Shown in pieces: positions 35,128 through 43,422 of a stretch of DNA of 64,000 nt (its first letter is position 1; every line of letters begins with the position of its first letter). The stretch covers positions 202,804-266,803 of the forward strand of contig NZ_NFIN01000001.1 of the NCBI RefSeq assembly GCF_002161765.1, written 5' to 3'. The stretch comes from Bacteroides sp. An322 (GTDB taxonomy: Bacteria > Bacteroidota > Bacteroidia > Bacteroidales > Bacteroidaceae). The position numbers were made by a program, and so were the translations under genes. The notes below the pieces were generated by a model. The model had not been told where the DNA came from and made no database searches. It saw nothing but the letters and a program-made list of their open reading frames with translations.

Positions 35128-38112
35128 ATGCTCAATAAGTTAAAATTAAACCAACTCTATTTCAAGGATACACAATTCGTCAATCTGATGACGAAACGTA
35201 TCTTCAACGTACTGCTTGTAGCAAACCCATACGATGCTTTCATGTTGGAAGACGACGGGCGTATTGATGAGAAAATATTCATCGAGTACATGAATCTCAG
35301 CCTTCGTTACCCGCCCCGCTTTACGCAGGTATCTACCGAAGAAGACGCATGGAAGCAACTGGAAAACACCCGTTTCGAACTGGTTATCTGTATGCCCGGC
35401 ACGGATAATAGCGATACATTCGACATCGCACGCCAAATCAAAGAGAAATATCCCCACATCCCTTTGGTGGTGCTTACTCCTTTCTCGCACGGCATACGGG
35501 AACGTATGGAACACGAAGACTTGAGTATTTTCGAATATGTGTTCTGCTGGTTAGGGAATACAGACCTATTGGTGTCTATCATCAAGCTGATAGAAGACAA
35601 AATGAACCTGGAGCACGACATCAAGGAAGTGGGCGTGCAAATGATTCTTTTGGTAGAAGATTCCATCCGGTTCTATTCTTCTGTATTGCCCAACCTGTAT
35701 AAATTCGTATTGCGCCAAAGCCAGGAATTTGCCACCGAGGCATTGAACGAACACCAACGCACCTTACGTATGCGTGGACGTCCCAAAATCGTATTGGCAC
35801 GCACCTACGAAGAAGCCCTCGACCTATACAATAAATATAAAAACAATATCCTGGGGATTGTATCCGACGCCCGTTTCCCCCGCGAAGGGAAAATCGACCC
35901 TCAGGCTGGTATACGCTTCCTTACCGTCGTGCGGAGCGAAAGCCCCTTTATACCTTTAATATTACAATCTGCCGAAATAGCCAACCGGGAATTTGCCCAA
36001 CACGTACACGCCCAGTTCATCGACAAGAACTCGAAAAAGATGAGCATCGAGTTGCGCCAGGCGGTTTCCGAACATTTCGGATTCGGCGATTTCGTATTCC
36101 GTAATCCTAAAACCAAGGAAGAAGTGGCTCGTGTGCATAACCTGAAAGACTTGCAGAATGCCATTTTTACGATTCCAGCCGATTCGCTTCTCTATCACAT
36201 CAGCCGGAACCACATGTCCCGTTGGCTCTATTCGCGGGCTATCTTCCCGGTGGCAGAGTTCTTGAAACAGATTACATGGGATTCCTTGCAAGACCTCGAC
36301 GCACACCGCCAAATCATCTTCGAAGCTATCGTAAAATACCGCAAAATGAAAAACCAAGGTGTCGTAGCCGTTTTCCAACGAGACCGGTTCGACCGTTATT
36401 CGCATTTTGCCCGCATCGGAGACGGTTCGTTAGGAGGAAAAGGCAGAGGACTGGCTTTCATCGACAACATGATTAAGCGTCACCCCGAATTTGAAGAGTT
36501 CGAGAATGCCATTATCGAAATCCCGAAGACCGTTGTGCTCTGTACCGATATCTTCGATGAGTTTATGGATACCAACCAGCTATATCAAATCGCATTGAGT
36601 GATGCCGATGACGATACCATTTTGCGTGCCTTCCTTCGCGCCAAACTTCCCGATAGCCTGGTAGAAGACTTCTTCGCTTTCTTCGATGTGGTAAAGGCTC
36701 CGATTGCCATCCGTTCGTCCAGCTTGTTGGAAGACTCACATTACCAACCCTTTGCCGGTATTTACTCTACGTATATGATTCCGTATATGGAAGACAAATA
36801 CGAGCGTCTCCGGATGCTGAGCGATGCGATAAAAGGCGTTTATGCTTCGGTCTTCTATAAAGACAGCAAGGCGTATATGCAGGCAACCAGCAACGTGATT
36901 GATGAAGAAAAAATGGCGGTTATCCTTCAAGAAGTTGTAGGAACCCAGTATGGAGACAGGTATTATCCTTCTATTTCGGGTGTAGCCCGTTCGGTCAATT
37001 ATTATCCGATAAACGATGAACTTGCCGAAGAAGGAACGGTCAGCCTAGCATTGGGTTTGGGCAAATATATTGTAGACGGGGGACTCACTTTGCGCGTTTG
37101 CCCCTATCATCCCGACAAGGTATTGCAAACCAGCGAAATGGAAATGGCATTGCGCGAAACGCAGACCCGCTTCTACGCCCTCGACCTGAAAAACTTAGGA
37201 CATAATTTTTCTTTAGACGATGGTTTCAACCTGTTGAAGCTTTCGGTAAAAGATGCCGAAGCAGACGGCTCGCTGAACTACATCGCCTCCACTTACGACC
37301 CTTACGATATGGTAATCCGCGACGGCATCTATCCGGGCGGACGAAAAGTCATTACCTTTGCCAATATCCTTCAGCACGATGTATTCCCCTTGGCACGTAT
37401 TCTCCAATTAGTGCAAAAATACGGGCAAGGCGAAATGCGCCGTCCGGTGGAAATCGAATTTGCGGTCAACCTGGACGCAAAAGAAAAACGAGGCGTTTTC
37501 TACCTCTTGCAAATCCGCCCCATGGTAGACATGAAAGCCGACTTGGAAGAAGACCTTGAAACAATCCCCGAAGAACATTTGCTACTGAAGAGTGAAAACT
37601 CATTGGGTCAAGGCATTATGAATGATATCCAAGACGTGATTTACGTAAAAACCGAAGGCTATTCCGCATCGAATAACCAATTGATTGCCTACGACATCGA
37701 AAAACTGAACAAGCGTTTCCTTGATGAAGGAAAGCATTATGTCTTGGTGGGTCCGGGAAGATGGGGAAGCAGCGATACGTGGTTAGGAATTCCGGTGAAA
37801 TGGCCCAACATATCGGCAGCCCGTGTGATTGTAGAAGCCGGCTTGACCAACTATCGGGTAGATCCCAGCCAAGGCACCCATTTCTTCCAAAACCTGACAT
37901 CATTCGGAGTGGGCTATTTTACTATCAATACTTATTGCGGAGACGGCATTTTCAACGAAGAGCTGTTAAATTCAATGCCTGCCGTAGAAGAGACCAAATT
38001 CATCCGCTGGGTACATTTCGACCAACCGCTTACGGTAAAAATGAACGGAAAAAAGAAACTCGGCGTAGTGGAATTGCCTCTATCGGATGCCGAGAAAACA
38101 GAACCTCAATAA
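35128..38112 (+). CDS. PEP/pyruvate-binding protein with tandem receiver-like domains
   Basis: 994 residues, cytoplasmic. Residues about 25-165 look like a degenerate receiver (NVLLVANPYDAFMLEDDG, then LVICMPGTDNSD). Residues about 168-320 form a second receiver with a proper acidic pocket (MILLVEDS), a likely phospho-acceptor in GIVSDARFP and a lysine in FIDKNS. From about 420 a PEP/pyruvate-binding domain follows (GSLGGKGRGLAFID, 'APIAIRSSSLLEDS', 'FAGIYSTYMIP', 'LQEVVGTQYG'), ending in 'VFYLLQIRPMV' and a further 150 residues. The phosphohistidine and PEP-cleaving domains of PEP synthase are not recognisable. Likely a regulated phosphotransferase; substrate unknown. A single gene between gdhA and a fimbrillin. 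Confidence 0.8.
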   Translation: MLNKLKLNQLYFKDTQFVNLMTKRIFNVLLVANPYDAFMLEDDGRIDEKIFIEYMNLSLRYPPRFTQVSTEEDAWKQLENTRFELVICMPGTDNSDTFDIARQIKEKYPHIPLVVLTPFSHGIRERMEHEDLSIFEYVFCWLGNTDLLVSIIKLIEDKMNLEHDIKEVGVQMILLVEDSIRFYSSVLPNLYKFVLRQSQEFATEALNEHQRTLRMRGRPKIVLARTYEEALDLYNKYKNNILGIVSDARFPREGKIDPQAGIRFLTVVRSESPFIPLILQSAEIANREFAQHVHAQFIDKNSKKMSIELRQAVSEHFGFGDFVFRNPKTKEEVARVHNLKDLQNAIFTIPADSLLYHISRNHMSRWLYSRAIFPVAEFLKQITWDSLQDLDAHRQIIFEAIVKYRKMKNQGVVAVFQRDRFDRYSHFARIGDGSLGGKGRGLAFIDNMIKRHPEFEEFENAIIEIPKTVVLCTDIFDEFMDTNQLYQIALSDADDDTILRAFLRAKLPDSLVEDFFAFFDVVKAPIAIRSSSLLEDSHYQPFAGIYSTYMIPYMEDKYERLRMLSDAIKGVYASVFYKDSKAYMQATSNVIDEEKMAVILQEVVGTQYGDRYYPSISGVARSVNYYPINDELAEEGTVSLALGLGKYIVDGGLTLRVCPYHPDKVLQTSEMEMALRETQTRFYALDLKNLGHNFSLDDGFNLLKLSVKDAEADGSLNYIASTYDPYDMVIRDGIYPGGRKVITFANILQHDVFPLARILQLVQKYGQGEMRRPVEIEFAVNLDAKEKRGVFYLLQIRPMVDMKADLEEDLETIPEEHLLLKSENSLGQGIMNDIQDVIYVKTEGYSASNNQLIAYDIEKLNKRFLDEGKHYVLVGPGRWGSSDTWLGIPVKWPNISAARVIVEAGLTNYRVDPSQGTHFFQNLTSFGVGYFTINTYCGDGIFNEELLNSMPAVEETKFIRWVHFDQPLTVKMNGKKKLGVVELPLSDAEKTEPQ

Positions 38113-38135
38113 CCTCCTTCAGGCTTAATCAAAAA

Positions 38136-38173
38136 ACGCACCTAGCTTCGTCGGCTGATGAACCTAGGTGCGT
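38136..38173. terminator. Hairpin after PEP/pyruvate-binding gene
   Basis: ACGCACCTAG (38136-38145) and CTAGGTGCGT (38164-38173) are perfect 10-base complements 24 bases past the stop codon. No T-run follows on the plus strand; the six A before it would serve leftward transcripts. Downstream repeats of the form GATGAAGCC/CGAAGCCTGCTTCAT suggest a repetitive extragenic element. Confidence 0.5.
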
Positions 38174-38235
38174 TGCCTGATGAAGCCGTATGTATCGGCA
38201 TACGAAGCCTGCTTCATTAAAACGATAAAAAAACA

Positions 38236-38259
38236 GGCTGAATATGTACACATTCAGCC
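38236..38259. repeat. Near-perfect palindrome upstream of fimbrillin
   Basis: GGCTGAAT (38236-38243) and ATTCAGCC (38252-38259) frame a nearly symmetric centre. It lies 50 bases before the fimbrillin start and could be an operator or the upstream gene's terminator. Confidence 0.45.
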
Positions 38260-38308
38260 CGATTTGCGTTGATATAAACATATTTTACACCTAAACTTTT
38301 TATTTATT

Positions 38309-39268
38309 ATGAAAGTAAATTATGTATTATGCATCGCTTTATCGATGGCTATGGCTTCATGCCAACAAGAACAAATGCCCGAACAGGGTACAGTGGAAAA
38401 CACCGGAATCCGGATTCAAGCCAGCATTTCGGATAATCAGACAAGCCGTACTGCAACACAAGCAACGGGAGAAACCACCTTCGAGACAAATGACCAAATC
38501 GGTTTCTTCATGCCGGAAGCATCCAGTCCGACTCTATTCACTTACAACACCTCCCAATGGGAATCTGAAACAAGATTAGACTGGCCCGACCTGACAAACG
38601 ATTTCACTTTTTGTGCCTTCTATCCTTATAAAGAAAGCGCAACACGCGAAAACATTTCAATGCCCGACTTAACTACCCAAACGGGAGAACTTACCGACAT
38701 CGGCAATTACGATTTCCTTGCAGCAACAAAAACATGCAAATTCTCTACCACAGGCGGAATCGTAAGCTTTACCGATGCAGACGCGTTCAAGCACGTATAT
38801 AGCCTGCTTTTGATTACATTGACCGATAGCGAAGACGCAACAACACTTCTCCAATCAGCAAGTATCAGCGGAGCAGGATGTTTCACGAATTACGCATACC
38901 GGTTTACGGAAGAAGGAACAGGAGAAACATTCAAGCCGGAAGGAAACGAAGAGAAAAACGAATGGACCGCAACGTATGAAACGGGGAAAGAAATAGCAGA
39001 CGGTACCGGCATCCAACTTGCTGTTTTATTAAATCCATCTGATATAGAAATCCCCTTGGCTTTCAACATCGGCTATACACGCGAGGGGGTAAATTTCACC
39101 GCTGGCACCAATTCCATAAGCCATGCATTTACAGAAGGTTACAGTTACAAATACCAAATCCGCATAAACGACGGAGAACTGATTGTAGAAGGCTATGAAA
39201 TATCCCAATGGGCAGAAGGAGAAGTAGAAAATGGGAATATAACCGTAGAAGGTACTTTACAAGAATAA
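38309..39268 (+). CDS. Fimbrillin-family lipoprotein (chromosomal, solitary)
   Basis: 319 residues with a lipobox at MAMASCQQ. Fimbrillin features in order: 'TSRTATQATGETTFETNDQIGFF', 'FTYNTSQWESE', 'TFCAFYPYKES', 'TDADAFKHVYSLLLITLTD' and the C-terminal 'GYSYKYQIRINDGELI' with a terminal strand EISQWAEGEVENGN. It fits a pilus or surface-lipoprotein subunit without an adhesin extension. No usher or anchor gene is adjacent. A long inverted repeat (39278-39390) follows. Confidence 0.8.
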   Translation: MKVNYVLCIALSMAMASCQQEQMPEQGTVENTGIRIQASISDNQTSRTATQATGETTFETNDQIGFFMPEASSPTLFTYNTSQWESETRLDWPDLTNDFTFCAFYPYKESATRENISMPDLTTQTGELTDIGNYDFLAATKTCKFSTTGGIVSFTDADAFKHVYSLLLITLTDSEDATTLLQSASISGAGCFTNYAYRFTEEGTGETFKPEGNEEKNEWTATYETGKEIADGTGIQLAVLLNPSDIEIPLAFNIGYTREGVNFTAGTNSISHAFTEGYSYKYQIRINDGELIVEGYEISQWAEGEVENGNITVEGTLQE

Positions 39269-39277
39269 ACACATATA

Positions 39278-39390
39278 AAACAGACAAGAGGTGTATCAAA
39301 ATAAAATTTAGCTCTCATTTTGTCATCCTGTTTCTATGACATTACTTTTTGATAGGCAATTCTCATTTTGAGACAGCCTCTTGTCTGTTT
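39278..39390. repeat. Inverted repeat between convergent genes
   Basis: AAACAGACAAGAGG (39278-39291) and CCTCTTGTCTGTTT (39377-39390) are perfect 14-base complements separated by 85 bases. Internal segments (TATCAAAA and TTTTTGATA) pair as well. It lies between the fimbrillin and a leftward lipoprotein gene; it could be a terminator or a decayed small mobile repeat. Confidence 0.5.
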
Positions 39391-39413
39391 ATGCTCAACA
39401 ATAAGTAACGGAG

Positions 39414-40172
39414 TTATTCGTTTTCTCCAGCTATTTTCATGGATACCGAATAAGAACCGTTACCATCCACATGAATGATTAGCTTTCTCCAATACAAATT
39501 GATAACCTCTTCTATCATATCCTGATCTGCACCAACTATCAGATTAGAGCCATTCGTACCCCAAAAATAAGGCTCCCCTGTCTTATCTACTAAATCAAGC
39601 AATTCTTCCTTTGTTTCATCAAGCGTATAAGAAATATCGCCTGTCTCATCCTTTTGAGAAATTATACTGCCATTCTCTTCATCCACAAAGTGATAAGCTA
39701 TCGAATAGTCACCATAAAACAAATCCACGCTTGTCTTTTCATATTCCGGCATGTCCGTTTTAGGAACGTACGAAACGATTATCTCGTCATCGACTGGGAA
39801 CTCTTCCCAATGAAGCTTTCTGGTCCATGTCATGATATTGGCACTCGATGAAGAGCCATCCCCAAAAGTCACGCCAAAACGGGCGTCATTATTTATCTGC
39901 ATCCAGTCCGTATCGGTTATCTGAACCGTCACCTCTTTCCCGTCGTCTCCCATATAAGTTACTTGAGGTATCACATATTTCAACAAGTCTTCAGAGCAAT
40001 TCAGCGTATAGGTGATGTCCACATAATGAGCCGGCTCAGGTTCCGGAGCAGGTTCCTCCGGAGTCGGTTCTGGTACTTCCGTAATCACTTCGTCTTTCTC
40101 ACAAGAAAACAAGCCTATGCACATCAATGAGGTGCATAGCATAGTCATAAAACAACTCTTCTTCATATCCAT
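39414..40172 (-). CDS. Lipoprotein of unknown function
   Basis: 252 residues (an ATG two codons in, at 40166, is equally good). The signal peptide ends at a lipobox CIGLFSCEKD, followed by a Pro/Glu spacer (EPTPEEPAPEPEPA) such as surface-exposed Bacteroidales lipoproteins have. The body is acidic and beta-rich with YVDITYTLNCSEDLLKYVIP and a central segment MTWTRKLHWEEFPVDD. I recognise no catalytic motif or named family. Confidence 0.65.
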   Translation of the reverse strand: MDMKKSCFMTMLCTSLMCIGLFSCEKDEVITEVPEPTPEEPAPEPEPAHYVDITYTLNCSEDLLKYVIPQVTYMGDDGKEVTVQITDTDWMQINNDARFGVTFGDGSSSSANIMTWTRKLHWEEFPVDDEIIVSYVPKTDMPEYEKTSVDLFYGDYSIAYHFVDEENGSIISQKDETGDISYTLDETKEELLDLVDKTGEPYFWGTNGSNLIVGADQDMIEEVINLYWRKLIIHVDGNGSYSVSMKIAGENE

Positions 40173-40366
40173 ACGATTTAAATCGATTCGAAATCCGTAT
40201 GCAAGTTTACGAATTTATTCCCAATCGCCTATGCCAAGCAAACAGCGAACCATTAATAATTAGTTTCAATTAACACACGGCTTTAAATAACCCACGCAAG
40301 AAGGGTAAACGGATAGCATTATAATGTCTTCGAGAATAGGTAACAACGTCCAAAAAGCCTAGTACC

Positions 40367-40416
40367 TTTTATATTCCGCCAGCCGGAATGTATGTTCCAG
40401 CGGGCGGAATATAAAA
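40367..40416. repeat. Long perfect hairpin in 426-base gene-poor gap
   Basis: TTTTATATTCCGCC (40367-40380) pairs perfectly with GGCGGAATATAAAA (40403-40416); the loop contains a second stem (GCCGGAA/TTCCAGC, one mismatch). The surrounding gap 40173-40598 has no other gene; it also holds the terminator at 40442 and the promoter at 40525. Confidence 0.55.
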
Positions 40417-40441
40417 TGAAACTATCTGCTCAGAGAAAAGC

Positions 40442-40497
40442 AGGCAATCGGAAAGGCAAACAAAACAAGCCAAAAACAGATTGCCTTTTCTTCTTTA
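40442..40497 (+). terminator. Intrinsic terminator without an upstream gene
   Basis: AGGCAATC (40442-40449) pairs with GATTGCCT (40479-40486), followed by TTTCTTCTTT. No protein gene is upstream on this strand, so it may end a small untranslated RNA that includes the hairpin at 40367. Confidence 0.45.
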
Positions 40498-40524
40498 AGA
40501 ACTAACAAAAAAACAAGAAACTTC

Positions 40525-40555
40525 TTTGAGGAAGTTAATTAATTCGTTTCCTTTG
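40525..40555 (+). promoter_or_regulatory. Promoter of the 65-residue protein gene
   Basis: TTTG (40525-40528), a 19-base spacer and TTCCTTTG (40548-40555; seven of eight consensus bases) lie 44 bases before the start of the small gene. Confidence 0.55.
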
Positions 40556-40598
40556 CGGAAAGAAAAACCTCAAATAACCTATTTTATCCCCATATCAC

Positions 40599-40796
40599 AT
40601 GACAGACGAAAAATTGAAAGCAATGGGATGTACTACATTGGAAGAACTTCTCGACAGGGAATATAGACCTAAAGGTACTCCCGAACGAGACCGGTTCGAA
40701 CGTGATGCCGAAGCTTTTATCCGAGCCGAATGTATGAAAGAAAAATATAGGAAAATTAAAGCACGACTAAAAAATAAGAAGAGTGCCTCAAAATGA
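40599..40796 (+). CDS. 65-residue protein resembling XRE antitoxin N-terminus
   Basis: Basic, helical protein. The segment TLEELLDREYRPKGTPERDRFERDAEAFI resembles the N-terminal extension of HigA-like XRE antitoxins, but the helix-turn-helix that should follow is absent: the protein ends in a Lys/Arg-rich tail. A promoter match upstream and a terminator overlapping the 3' end (stop codon in the hairpin loop) support expression. It may be a truncated antitoxin or an independent small protein; no toxin is adjacent. Confidence 0.55.
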   Translation: MTDEKLKAMGCTTLEELLDREYRPKGTPERDRFERDAEAFIRAECMKEKYRKIKARLKNKKSASK

Positions 40797-40827
40797 AAAC
40801 CGATATTCATTCTAAAGCACTCTTCTT
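40776..40827. terminator. Bidirectional terminator between small gene and pepD
   Basis: AAGAAGAGTGC (40776-40786) and GCACTCTTCTT (40817-40827) are perfect 11-base complements. The left arm is inside the 65-residue gene. On the plus strand a T-rich stretch follows; it also serves pepD, which ends at 40855. Confidence 0.7.
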
Positions 40828-40854
40828 TGTTCATTATTCACTATTCACTGTACA

Positions 40855-42312
40855 TCATTTCTCTGGCGTATTGGCAAGCGTAGCGGTCAGGAAATCGTAG
40901 AACTTGGCTACGGACGCTATTTCGCATTTCTCATCGGGAGTATGCGGACCTACCAAAGTCGGACCGAACGAAATCATGTCTAAGCCCGGAATTACCGCTC
41001 CGATAATGCCGCACTCCAGTCCGGCATGAATCACTTTCACTTCGGGAGCTTCGCCGAACTGTGCCTGATAGGCTTCCTTCATGGCATGAAGAATGGGCGA
41101 ATTGACATTCGGTTCCCAACCTGAATAGCCTCCCGAACGCTCTACGTGCATCCCTGCCATCGAGAAGCAGCTTTCGAGCGCCGTATTGCGATAGTCTTTC
41201 ATCGACTCACGGGCACTGCGGGTCAATATCTTCACCGACGCTTTTCCTCCCTTAATGTCTACGATAGCCAAATTCGAAGAAGTCTCTACCGTATCGGGGA
41301 TAGTCGGGATGTAACGCTCTACCCCGTTGGGACACGCATAGATAGCGTCTACCAAGTTGTCGCGGATTTCTTCGGGCACCATATACTTAGGCAAGTCCAC
41401 CCGTTCTGCCTGGAAACTCAAGCCCTCTTCGATGGTTTCATATTCTTCGCGCCATACCTGTTCACACTCGCCTACGTATGCCAACACATCTTCTACTTCC
41501 TCTTCGGGAACCGTAATAATCGCTTCACATTCACGCGGAATGGCATTACGCATGTTTCCGCCTTCCCATGAAACGAGGCAAGCCTCATCGTAAGCAATCA
41601 CCTGATTCAGGAAACGAGCCATGAGCTTGTTGGCATTGGCGTGACCCCAACCTATCTGAATGCCCGAATGTCCTCCGCGCAAACCTTTCAGCGTTACCTT
41701 CAAAGCCACATCCGTAGGGTCGGTCTCTTCTTCCTTGTATTCCAATGTAGCGGTCAGGTCTTCGCCTCCGGCACATCCGATATACAATTCTCCTTCTTCT
41801 TCCGAATCCAGATTGAGCAAGATATCCCCGTCAATTGTTCCGGGTTTCAAGCCGAAAGCACCATACATGCCCGTCTCTTCATCTGCCGTAATCAGAGCCA
41901 CCAACGGACCGTGTTTCAAGGTTTTATCTTCCATGACCGCCATGATAGCCGCCACGCCCATACCGTCATCGGCACCTAACGTCGTGCCTTGGGCACGCAC
42001 CCATTCCCCGTCTATTACCGGACGAATCGGGTCGATCTCGAAATCGTGTTCTGTTTCCTTGTTCTTCTGAGGCACCATATCCATGTGCGCCTGCAAGATA
42101 ACAGTCTTGCGGTTTTCCATTCCCGGAGCAGCCGGTTTGCGGTAGATGATGTTTCCAGCCTCATCTTGGAAAGCCTCTACACCCACACTCTTGCCAAACT
42201 CCAACAAGAATGCCTGAACTTTTTCCAGATGTCCAGAAGGACGAGGAACTTGTGTCAACGAATAAAAATGCTTCCACACATTCTGTGGAGCAAGCGAAAG
42301 AATGTCACTCAT
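40855..42312 (-). CDS. pepD: Aminoacyl-histidine dipeptidase (peptidase D)
   Basis: 485 residues from the ATG at 42312 (MSDILSLAPQNVWKHFY), the normal length and N-terminus for PepD; the frame is open upstream but overlaps the next gene. M20-family metallopeptidase: zinc ligand and catalytic Asp in ILQAHMDMVPQ, bridging Asp in TTLGADDGMGVAA, catalytic Glu pair in ITADEETGMYGA, and the late histidine in GPTLVGPHTPDE. It cleaves Xaa-His and other unblocked dipeptides in the cytoplasm. Eight bases separate it from the upstream flippase-like gene in the same direction. Confidence 0.93.
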   Translation of the reverse strand: MSDILSLAPQNVWKHFYSLTQVPRPSGHLEKVQAFLLEFGKSVGVEAFQDEAGNIIYRKPAAPGMENRKTVILQAHMDMVPQKNKETEHDFEIDPIRPVIDGEWVRAQGTTLGADDGMGVAAIMAVMEDKTLKHGPLVALITADEETGMYGAFGLKPGTIDGDILLNLDSEEEGELYIGCAGGEDLTATLEYKEEETDPTDVALKVTLKGLRGGHSGIQIGWGHANANKLMARFLNQVIAYDEACLVSWEGGNMRNAIPRECEAIITVPEEEVEDVLAYVGECEQVWREEYETIEEGLSFQAERVDLPKYMVPEEIRDNLVDAIYACPNGVERYIPTIPDTVETSSNLAIVDIKGGKASVKILTRSARESMKDYRNTALESCFSMAGMHVERSGGYSGWEPNVNSPILHAMKEAYQAQFGEAPEVKVIHAGLECGIIGAVIPGLDMISFGPTLVGPHTPDEKCEIASVAKFYDFLTATLANTPEK

Positions 42313-42319
42313 ACTGATT

Positions 42320-43321
42320 TTAATTTTTATGTTTGTTTGTAAGCGGCAAAGCCACCAATCCATATATACCCAACAAAATTAATAAAAAGGTTTGAATCCC
42401 GTGCACCAAAAGCGCAAATATTCCGGCATCTTCCTTGCTTACGCCATACATCATCATCATCGTAATGACCGCAAAATGCCACGGCCCGGCTCCGTTGGGC
42501 GTAGGTACAATCACGGCAATGCTTCCCACAACGAAAAGCACTAACCCTGCCATCCAACCCAAATGAGCGGAAAAATCAAAGCTATAAAAAGTAAGGTAGA
42601 AATGCAAGAAATAACAAGCCCAAATGGCTATCGTGTAAAGAATATACAACCACGGACGATGCACCTTACGGATGGACATACATCCTACCCACATGTTTTG
42701 TATCACCCCCTTGACTCGTGCAAAAATAGTCAGATTCCGAATCATCCATATCAGAAACACCAATGCCGCCGCGATGCAAACCAGCGTAATGTAGAAATTG
42801 GTCGAAGTAAACAAATGAAGGAAAAAAGCCCCGTCGGTGCCCGTTATCCGAAAGAAACGGGCAAAAATACCGGACTGCAAAATCAAGGTCACCCCCGTAA
42901 TCAACAAAACACAGACCGAATCTATCAAACGTTCAGACACTACCGTACCCAAAGATTTAGAAAAAGATACATTATCGAATCTCGCCAAAATGCCGCATCG
43001 CGAAACTTCACCAATACGTGGAACCACCAAATTTGCCGCGTATGACACAAAAATAGCATACACACTATTCGAAAGCTTGGGAAATTCACCTAAGGGATAC
43101 AAAGCCAGATTCCATCTCCAGCCCCGGAAAAGATGAGCCAACACGCCGAATACCAACGAAAACAACATCCAACCGTAATCCATTTCCCTTGCCAAAACCT
43201 GACGCACCTGCCCGAAATCGAATCCGTGGTACGTCCAAACTAAGATAGCCGCCCCTAAAATCAGAGGCAAGACAATCTGAAAGACCTTATTTATCCACTT
43301 TTTTATATCAGTTCGTTCCAA
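42320..43321 (-). CDS. Lysylphosphatidylglycerol synthase TM region / flippase-like protein
   Basis: 333 residues, an integral inner-membrane protein with about eight hydrophobic segments. It follows the LPG_synthase_TM (UPF0104) pattern: an N-terminal helix VFQIVLPLILGAAILVW, the 'RGWRWNLALYPLGEFPKLSNSVYAIFVSYAANLVVPRIGEVSRCGIL' region (polar Asn, Arg, Glu residues in membrane) and a C-terminal 'VPTPNGAGPWHFAVI'. The family lacks the aminoacyl-transferase domain of MprF and is thought to flip lipid-linked substrates. Divergent from rsmA over 101 bases. Confidence 0.83.
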   Translation of the reverse strand: MERTDIKKWINKVFQIVLPLILGAAILVWTYHGFDFGQVRQVLAREMDYGWMLFSLVFGVLAHLFRGWRWNLALYPLGEFPKLSNSVYAIFVSYAANLVVPRIGEVSRCGILARFDNVSFSKSLGTVVSERLIDSVCVLLITGVTLILQSGIFARFFRITGTDGAFFLHLFTSTNFYITLVCIAAALVFLIWMIRNLTIFARVKGVIQNMWVGCMSIRKVHRPWLYILYTIAIWACYFLHFYLTFYSFDFSAHLGWMAGLVLFVVGSIAVIVPTPNGAGPWHFAVITMMMMYGVSKEDAGIFALLVHGIQTFLLILLGIYGLVALPLTNKHKN

Positions 43322-43349
43322 AATCTACGTAGTATTAAAGATTAATGCT

Positions 43350-43372
43350 TAACTTTGCAATGTGCAAAGATA
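43350..43372. promoter_or_regulatory. Facing -7 boxes of divergent promoters
   Basis: Plus-strand TAACTTTG (43350-43357) and minus-strand TATCTTTG (43365-43372) lie 7 bases apart and form a near-palindrome (TTAACTTTGC/GCAAAGATAA). They would serve rsmA and the flippase-like gene. Clear -33 boxes are not seen for either. Confidence 0.5.
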
Positions 43373-43422
43373 ATATCTTGCCGGAATAAAAAAGGTTATT
43401 TACAAAGAAAATACATACAGGA

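Noticed and set aside
39278..39390. Miniature inverted-repeat transposon
   Set aside because: The 14-base arms are perfect but no target duplication is visible and the site is a convergent intergenic gap, so a terminator explains it as well.
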